Positions 59,157-64,000 of a stretch of 64,000 bases of DNA are shown piece after piece; position 1 is the first letter of the stretch; each line of letters begins with the position of its first letter. Below the pieces are notes generated by a model. That model was not told the origin of the DNA. It did no database searches and saw only the letters and a program-made list of their open reading frames with translations. Source of the DNA: Lentisalinibacter salinarum (GTDB lineage: Bacteria; Pseudomonadota; Gammaproteobacteria; Steroidobacterales; Woeseiaceae); assembly GCF_040706555.1 (NCBI RefSeq), contig NZ_JAPDRH010000002.1, forward strand, positions 1,532,674-1,596,673, given 5' to 3'. A program made the position numbers and the translations under genes.

Positions 59157-62100
59157 ATGCACGCATCAGCAAGCACACGTTCATTCCGCACACTGGCGCT
59201 AATCGCCTCGGCCCTCCTGCTGGCGGCTTGCGGCCAGGGTGACGGGCCCGACTCGATCAGCAATGAGCCGGTAACACCGCTGCCGCCCAGCAGCGGCGAC
59301 CCCTTCGATTCCGGTCTGCTGACCAATGGGGATTTCGAGGCGGGTGTCGACCCCTGGATCGGGAATGCGGCGAACGTAGTCGATGATGGCGGAGACCTCG
59401 TCAACTTTGCCGATATAACGGCGGCGGGTCAGCCGTTCGACGTCAATCTGAGCCAGGTCGTCGCGATCACCGAGGGTGAAACCTACACATTGACGTTCGA
59501 GGCACGGTCCGATCGTGCGCGCACGATGCTGGCGGGTATCGGCCTGAATGTGGAGCCGTTCACTAACATCACACAAACCGTGAATCTGACCACGGACTGG
59601 CAGACCTTCCAATTCGATATCACGGCCACGGGATTCGGTGGCGCGGACAGTCGAGTGCTGTTCGACATGGGGGCCGATATCGGCCAGGTGCTCATCGATG
59701 ACGTCTCGCTGACCGTTGCGGGTCCCGGTGGCAGCGATCCTTCCATCGATCCGGATGCGGCCCTGTTCACGAGCGCCGGCGACCCGGACCTCGTTATTCC
59801 CGACGACTATCTCGAGCGGACGACTTTCGGCTCGGGTTCGATCATCGATCCGGCCTATGCGGACGACGAGACCTACAGTCCGGTGCTCTCCGTCTTCAGC
59901 GGTACCGGCTACGGCGCCAACGTCGCCCAGGTCGGTTTCATCGGCTTCCCGGAAGGCTTCCTTACCCAATACGCGACCGTCGACTTCAAGGTCAAGGGCA
60001 TGCCCGGCTTCGTGATCTTCGTGAAGCTGTTCGACGGCGTCGACGCGCTGCGCCTCAACCTCACCAGCAGCGACTATTCGGCGGAGCTGGAGAACGGCTG
60101 GTTCCAGGTTTCTATCCCGGTGGCCGATTTCAGCGGCGCCGCTGAGGCGACCGGCATCGTGATCGAGAGCGACGACACCTCGCCGACGGAGTTCCGGATG
60201 CTGCTGAACGATATCGGCTTCAGCGGCGCTGGCGACTTCGTGCCTGCCGATCCGGGCATCATCCCGGAGGTCACGCTCTACGATCGCGACGGGATGCCGG
60301 ACCTCGTGATCCCGGATGATTACGCGGAGATATCCGTATTCGGCTCCGACGCGGTCATCGACGACGACTTCAGGGGCGATCTGGACTTCAGCCCCGCGCT
60401 GGCCATCACCACCGGTTTCGGCTACGACGTGTGGAATGCGCAGCTCGCCTACCTGGGTTTCGACCCCGGCTTCGCCGCAGGGTACGAGACGCTCGACTTC
60501 AAGGTGAAAGGTCTGAGCGGCGGCGTGATCCGGGTCAAGTTCCCGAATGATCCCGATCCGCCCTATCTCGACATCAATGTGACCACATCGGCGTTCGCGA
60601 CGGACCTGGGGAACGGCTGGTATCAGGTGTCTGTGCCGGTCACGGAGTTCGAGGGCGTCGCCACAGCGACGGATCTTCTGTTCGAGACGATAGCGCCGGC
60701 ACCTGCCGAGTCCTTCACCTACCTCCTGACCGATGTCGGCTTCAGCGGCGATGTCCCTGTCGACACAACGACTTCAGTGGACTTCGAGGGGGATACCGCG
60801 AGCCTCAGCTTCGACAATTTCGGTGGCGGTGAATCGACGGTGATCGCCAACCCGGACCAGAGCGGCATCAACACGAGCGCACAGGTCGTGCAGATGACCA
60901 GGACGTCGGAGTCGGATTTCGGCGGTAGCACGCTGGCCCTGCCGGACGGAGTCGACTGGAGTCAGGGCGAAGTCTTCAGGATGAAGGTGTGGTCGCAGCG
61001 GGAGGTGCCGGTCCTGTTCAAGGTGGAGGGTACTCCGCCCGCGGAGCAGAGCGACACCCATGACGGTGGCAGCCTCTGGCAGGAGCTCTGTTTCGACTTC
61101 ACGGACAACAATGCGGGCCCGCCGGTCACCGGCATCTCGATCTTCTTCGATCTGGGTGCAGTCGGCGACGTCGCGAACGACCCGGACAACTGGACGTTCT
61201 ATTACGACGATATCCAGCAGACGACCGAGCCCTGCCCCGTGCCGCCGCCCGAACCCGGCGATCACGGTCCGGGCACGGCGGGCGTGTTCACGGAGACGAC
61301 CACTGAGTCGACGATCACGGTAACGAGCATTACCAACAGCATCGATTTCGGCGGCAACAACACCGTGGCCGATCCGGCGAGTACGGCGATCCCGGCGTTC
61401 GAGGGTGACGTGGTCCTTTCGATCGACTACCAGGACAGCGGTTCTACCTTCGGCGGTGCGGTTCTGAACTTCGGCGGTGTCGACCTGACGGCGTACGACA
61501 CGCTGAACTTCACGATCGACACCTCGGGGATAGCCGGGTTTGCGGACCTGACGATCCAAATCGAGCCGCCGGGTGCCGGTGCCGCCGGCACCAACGTGGC
61601 GCTCTCGAGCTACACGCCGGTGGCCACCTCGGGCAACTGGGCGACCTATGCCATCCCGCTGGCGGATTTCACCGCGACGGACTTTTCCGCTGCGGCCAAT
61701 CTGGGCTTCTGGAACCCCACCGATGGCAGCGGCCTCGCTTTCGGCACGCTGTACGTCGATGACGTCTACTTCTCCACCGAGGGCGGTAGCGGCACCGGCG
61801 ACCACGGACCGGGCACGGCCGGCGTGTTCACCGAGACGACCACGGAATCGACCATTGCGGTAACGAGCATTACCAACAGCATCGATTTCGGCGGCAACAA
61901 CACCGTGGCCGATCCGACGAGCACGGCGATCCCGGCCTTCGAGGGCGATGTCGTCCTGGCAATCGATTACCAGAACAGCGGTTCCACGTTCGGTGGCATC
62001 CTTCTGAACTTCGGCGGCGTCGACCTGACGGCGTACGACACGCTGAACTTCACGGTGGATACGTCGGGGATAGCCGGGTTTGCGGACCTGACGATCCAGA

Positions 62101-64000
62101 TCGAGCCGCCGGGTGCCGGTGCCGCCGGCACCAACGTGGCGCTCTCGAGCTACACGCCGGTGGCGACCTCGGGCAACTGGGCGACGTACGCCATCCCGCT
62201 GGCCGATTTCACAGCGACGGACTTTTCCGCTGCGGCCAATCTCGGTTTCTGGAACCCGATCGACGGGACCAGCGGCCTGGCCTTCGGCACGCTTTACGTC
62301 GATGACGTCTACTTCTCCACCGAAGGCGGTGGCGGTGGCGGTGGCGGTGGCGGAGGTGCTACCGGCGAGCTGACGGTCAACGGCGACTTCGAGACCGGCG
62401 ACCTGACCGGCTGGGAGACGTTCGCCAACGGAGGAACCATCACGACGACAGGGGACAGTTCCGGTGGCAGTTTCGCCGCCAACATGAATGTCACGATCCC
62501 CGGCAATCCGACGCTCAAGCAATCCAACCTGGCGGCGGGTGACCTGACACCCGGCCAGCAGGTCACGGTGTCCTTCGACTGGAAGGGCACGGATGCGAAT
62601 GGTGGTGTCGTGGACGTGGTGCTGTTCTCCGAACTGAGTGGTGGCGGTGTCTCGCAGACGGACTCGATCCTCAGCGGCGGCGGCTTCCCCGCCGACTGGA
62701 CCACGGTGGGGCCGTTGACGATCACCCTCGGACCCGACGTCAGCGGAGGGATAACCCTGCAATTCACGGCGATCTGCGGGGGCGCCGCCGGATGCGTGTC
62801 AGACATCTACATCGACAACGTCTCCATCATCAGCGGTGACGCTCCTGTCGACACAACGACTTCAGTGGACTTCGAGGGTGATACCACGAGCCTCAGCTTC
62901 GACAACTTCGGTGGCGGCGAATCGACGGTGATAGCCAATCCGGATCCGAGCGGCATCAACACCAGCGGGCAGGTCGTGCAGATGACCAAGACGTCGGCGT
63001 CTGACTTCGGCGGCAGCACACTCGCCCTGCCGGAGGGTGTCGACTGGAGTCAGGGCGAGATCTTCAGGATGAAGGTCTGGTCGCAGCGGGAGGTGCCCGT
63101 CCTGTTCAAAGTGGAGGGTACTCCCGCGGTGGAGCGGGACGACACTCACGATGGTGGCAGTGTCTGGCAGGAGCTCTGCTTCGACTTTACCGGTGACAAC
63201 GCAGGCCCACCGGTCACCGGCATCTCGATCTTCTTCGACCTGGGCGCGGTCGGCGATCTGGCGAACAACCCGGACGACTGGACCTTCTACTACGACGACA
63301 TCGAGCAGACGAGCGAGCCCTGCCCGGTGCCGCCGCCGCCGGCGCCGGAGTTCACGACCATCACGTTCGACGATCCGGCGACCACCTACACTCTGACCGA
63401 TTTCGGTGGCACTGCCTCGACGGTGACCAACGACCCTGCGGGCGGAGCAAACCAGGTCGTGCTGACGGTGAAGTCGGATACGGCTCAGGTATGGGCGGGC
63501 ACGACGGTCTCTACCCTGCCGGGCGAGGCGGTGCCGGTGATCCCGCTGGCTGCGGACAACACGCAGATGTCGGTGCGGGTGTACTCGCCGGATGCGGGCA
63601 TCCCGGTGCGGCTGAAGATCGAAGATGCGTCGGATCCGGCTATCGCGGTGGAGACCGAGGCGGTGACGACGACCGTCAATGCCTGGGAGACCCTGACGTT
63701 CGATTTTGCCAATGAAGCCGCAGGCCCGCCCTTCAACCCTGCGGCGACCTACAGCAAGGTCTCTATCTTCTTCAACTTCGGCACCGACGGAGCGACGGCG
63801 GGCGAGAAGACCTATTACTTCGACGACATTGCCGTCGGACCGGGTGACGCAGCCCCGGGCGGCGGCGAGCTTCTGACCAATGGAGACTTCGAGGCGAGCG
63901 CTGCCGACAAGGCGCCGTGGGTGAATGCCGGCGGTGTCGTGACGAACAACTTCTATACGGCCGATGCGCTCGACGGCCAGCAGGTCTTCGACACGAACCT
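59157..64000 (+). CDS. Giant modular surface lipoprotein with repeated carbohydrate-binding-like modules (runs off the window)
   Basis: More than 1,614 residues, open to the window edge. Lipobox LLAAC at Cys25. Modules in order: CBM4-like jelly roll (about 55-190), two A-type modules (about 202-531), B-type (533-698; CxxC-free, with one Cys pair in ELCFDF...EPCPVP), two tandem C-type modules (701-880 and 881-1060), a Gly linker, CBM4-like (1068-1228), a second B-type (1229-1394), a further sandwich module (1397-1566), and the start of another CBM-like module. No catalytic domain is seen yet; one may follow outside. It begins 46 bp after the GH16 gene, so it is probably co-transcribed. It likely displays glycan-binding sites on the cell surface to hold laminarin-type glucan near GH16. 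Confidence 0.88.
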   Translation, partial: MHASASTRSFRTLALIASALLLAACGQGDGPDSISNEPVTPLPPSSGDPFDSGLLTNGDFEAGVDPWIGNAANVVDDGGDLVNFADITAAGQPFDVNLSQVVAITEGETYTLTFEARSDRARTMLAGIGLNVEPFTNITQTVNLTTDWQTFQFDITATGFGGADSRVLFDMGADIGQVLIDDVSLTVAGPGGSDPSIDPDAALFTSAGDPDLVIPDDYLERTTFGSGSIIDPAYADDETYSPVLSVFSGTGYGANVAQVGFIGFPEGFLTQYATVDFKVKGMPGFVIFVKLFDGVDALRLNLTSSDYSAELENGWFQVSIPVADFSGAAEATGIVIESDDTSPTEFRMLLNDIGFSGAGDFVPADPGIIPEVTLYDRDGMPDLVIPDDYAEISVFGSDAVIDDDFRGDLDFSPALAITTGFGYDVWNAQLAYLGFDPGFAAGYETLDFKVKGLSGGVIRVKFPNDPDPPYLDINVTTSAFATDLGNGWYQVSVPVTEFEGVATATDLLFETIAPAPAESFTYLLTDVGFSGDVPVDTTTSVDFEGDTASLSFDNFGGGESTVIANPDQSGINTSAQVVQMTRTSESDFGGSTLALPDGVDWSQGEVFRMKVWSQREVPVLFKVEGTPPAEQSDTHDGGSLWQELCFDFTDNNAGPPVTGISIFFDLGAVGDVANDPDNWTFYYDDIQQTTEPCPVPPPEPGDHGPGTAGVFTETTTESTITVTSITNSIDFGGNNTVADPASTAIPAFEGDVVLSIDYQDSGSTFGGAVLNFGGVDLTAYDTLNFTIDTSGIAGFADLTIQIEPPGAGAAGTNVALSSYTPVATSGNWATYAIPLADFTATDFSAAANLGFWNPTDGSGLAFGTLYVDDVYFSTEGGSGTGDHGPGTAGVFTETTTESTIAVTSITNSIDFGGNNTVADPTSTAIPAFEGDVVLAIDYQNSGSTFGGILLNFGGVDLTAYDTLNFTVDTSGIAGFADLTIQIEPPGAGAAGTNVALSSYTPVATSGNWATYAIPLADFTATDFSAAANLGFWNPIDGTSGLAFGTLYVDDVYFSTEGGGGGGGGGGGATGELTVNGDFETGDLTGWETFANGGTITTTGDSSGGSFAANMNVTIPGNPTLKQSNLAAGDLTPGQQVTVSFDWKGTDANGGVVDVVLFSELSGGGVSQTDSILSGGGFPADWTTVGPLTITLGPDVSGGITLQFTAICGGAAGCVSDIYIDNVSIISGDAPVDTTTSVDFEGDTTSLSFDNFGGGESTVIANPDPSGINTSGQVVQMTKTSASDFGGSTLALPEGVDWSQGEIFRMKVWSQREVPVLFKVEGTPAVERDDTHDGGSVWQELCFDFTGDNAGPPVTGISIFFDLGAVGDLANNPDDWTFYYDDIEQTSEPCPVPPPPAPEFTTITFDDPATTYTLTDFGGTASTVTNDPAGGANQVVLTVKSDTAQVWAGTTVSTLPGEAVPVIPLAADNTQMSVRVYSPDAGIPVRLKIEDASDPAIAVETEAVTTTVNAWETLTFDFANEAAGPPFNPAATYSKVSIFFNFGTDGATAGEKTYYFDDIAVGPGDAAPGGGELLTNGDFEASAADKAPWVNAGGVVTNNFYTADALDGQQVFDTN
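60755..61250 (+). repeat. B-type module, copy 1
   Basis: Near-identical to 62843-63338 at DNA and protein level, offset by 2088 bp (696 codons, in frame). Starts PVDTTTSVDFEGDT and ends EPCPVPPP. Contains STLALPDGVDWSQGE and PPVTGISIFFDLGAVGD. The close identity indicates recent duplication or gene conversion. Confidence 0.9.
61257..61796 (+). repeat. C-type module, tandem copy 1 (540 bp)
   Basis: Adjacent to the second copy at exactly 540 bp (180 codons). Matching blocks such as TAACGAGCATTACCAACAGC at 61321 and 61861 align without gaps. The unit begins GDHGPGTAGVFTETT. Confidence 0.93.
61797..62337 (+). repeat. C-type module, tandem copy 2
   Basis: Repeats 61257-61796 with a few substitutions and one extra codon near its end (GTSGL against GSGL). 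A more diverged third copy is in the GH16 gene at 58028-58562. The very glycine-rich linker GGGGGGGGG-type that follows (62325-62355) is coded by GGT/GGC repeats. Confidence 0.92.
62843..63338 (+). repeat. B-type module, copy 2
   Basis: Second copy of the module at 60755-61250, with the same start (PVDTTTSVDFEGDT) and end (EPCPVPPP). Only scattered substitutions are seen, many of them synonymous. Confidence 0.9.

Noticed and set aside
56015..59404. 1129-residue minus-strand frame
   Set aside because: Antisense to GH16 and the lipoprotein; repeats in it simply mirror the coding modules.
60774..62762. 662-residue minus-strand frame
   Set aside because: Antisense to the modular lipoprotein.
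58028..63338. CRISPR-like or mobile repeats
   Set aside because: Repeat units are 500 bp or more, in frame, and code for protein modules; no short spacers, terminal inverted repeats or transposase.
1..64000. tRNA, rRNA, riboswitch, origin or attachment sites
   Set aside because: I saw no cloverleaf with a CCA-type end, no rRNA core and no recognised riboswitch or oriC boxes. A covariance-model scan would settle this.

Overview
The window is chromosomal DNA from a high-GC bacterium, roughly two-thirds G+C by eye. It is most likely a heterotrophic marine or sediment gammaproteobacterium. This is inferred from a class A PBP1B-type penicillin-binding protein, a TonB receptor, YghU-, TsaC- and PepN-type housekeeping genes, a D-glutamate DgcN/DgcA pair known from marine bacteria, and a laminarin-type glycan locus. 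I see no rRNA, tRNA, CRISPR array, insertion sequence, phage gene or replication origin. The coding is dense. The only gap over 300 bases without a confident gene is 56019-56467, the regulated leader of the GH16 gene.

Layout. 1-7.8 kb (minus strand): 5' part of mrcB, a PcfJ-domain protein, and a two-gene NAD-linked formate dehydrogenase (NuoE-NuoF fusion plus molybdopterin alpha subunit). 8.0-15.2 kb: a D-Ala-D-Ala-ligase-like ATP-grasp enzyme, then a peptide-degrading run on the minus strand (pepN, M20 peptidase, CocE/NonD hydrolase). 15.2-21.2 kb: GNAT, ATP-grasp, Cys-cluster protein, an exported acetamidase-like protein, and a minus-strand string of a coiled-coil microprotein, GST, crotonase and a second, frameshifted copy of the microprotein. 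21.4-31.2 kb: YkvI-like membrane protein with a D-aminoacylase-like lipoprotein, a 35-residue membrane microprotein, PuuA-like glutamine synthetase with a Gfo/Idh oxidoreductase, a WS/DGAT-like acyltransferase, aldo-keto reductase, TsaC/Sua5 and YceI.

31.3-41.7 kb is a divergent D-amino-acid locus. TonB receptor, DUF819 membrane protein and DgcN (D-Glu N-acetyltransferase family) lie one way behind an AraC regulator. The other way are two SxxK serine hydrolases flanking DgcA (N-acetyl-D-Glu racemase family). The likely sense is uptake and trimming of D-amino-acid-containing wall peptides, then conversion of D-Glu to N-acetyl-L-Glu. 41.7-49.5 kb holds cytochrome b561, a glutathione enzyme pair, and a tight four-gene operon (AGCS symporter, NodU-type carbamoyltransferase, SEL1/prolyl-4-hydroxylase, M23 peptidase) whose joint function I do not know. 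49.6-50.9 kb is a small arsenic operon (arsR-arsI-arsC) with no efflux gene, read from a promoter that appears to be leaderless and self-operated.

50.9-64 kb is a beta-glucan (laminarin-type) utilisation locus: GPH sugar transporter diverging from a GH3 beta-glucosidase, a LysR regulator, a small unknown protein, a GH16 endo-beta-glucanase lipoprotein, and a very large, incomplete lipoprotein made of repeated beta-sandwich-like modules. Two near-identical LacI-type operators, each laid over a TTGACA -35 box, tie the transporter/GH3 divergon to the GH16 genes. Several of the same modules occur in both lipoproteins, including a 540-bp tandem duplication, so the array grew by internal duplication.
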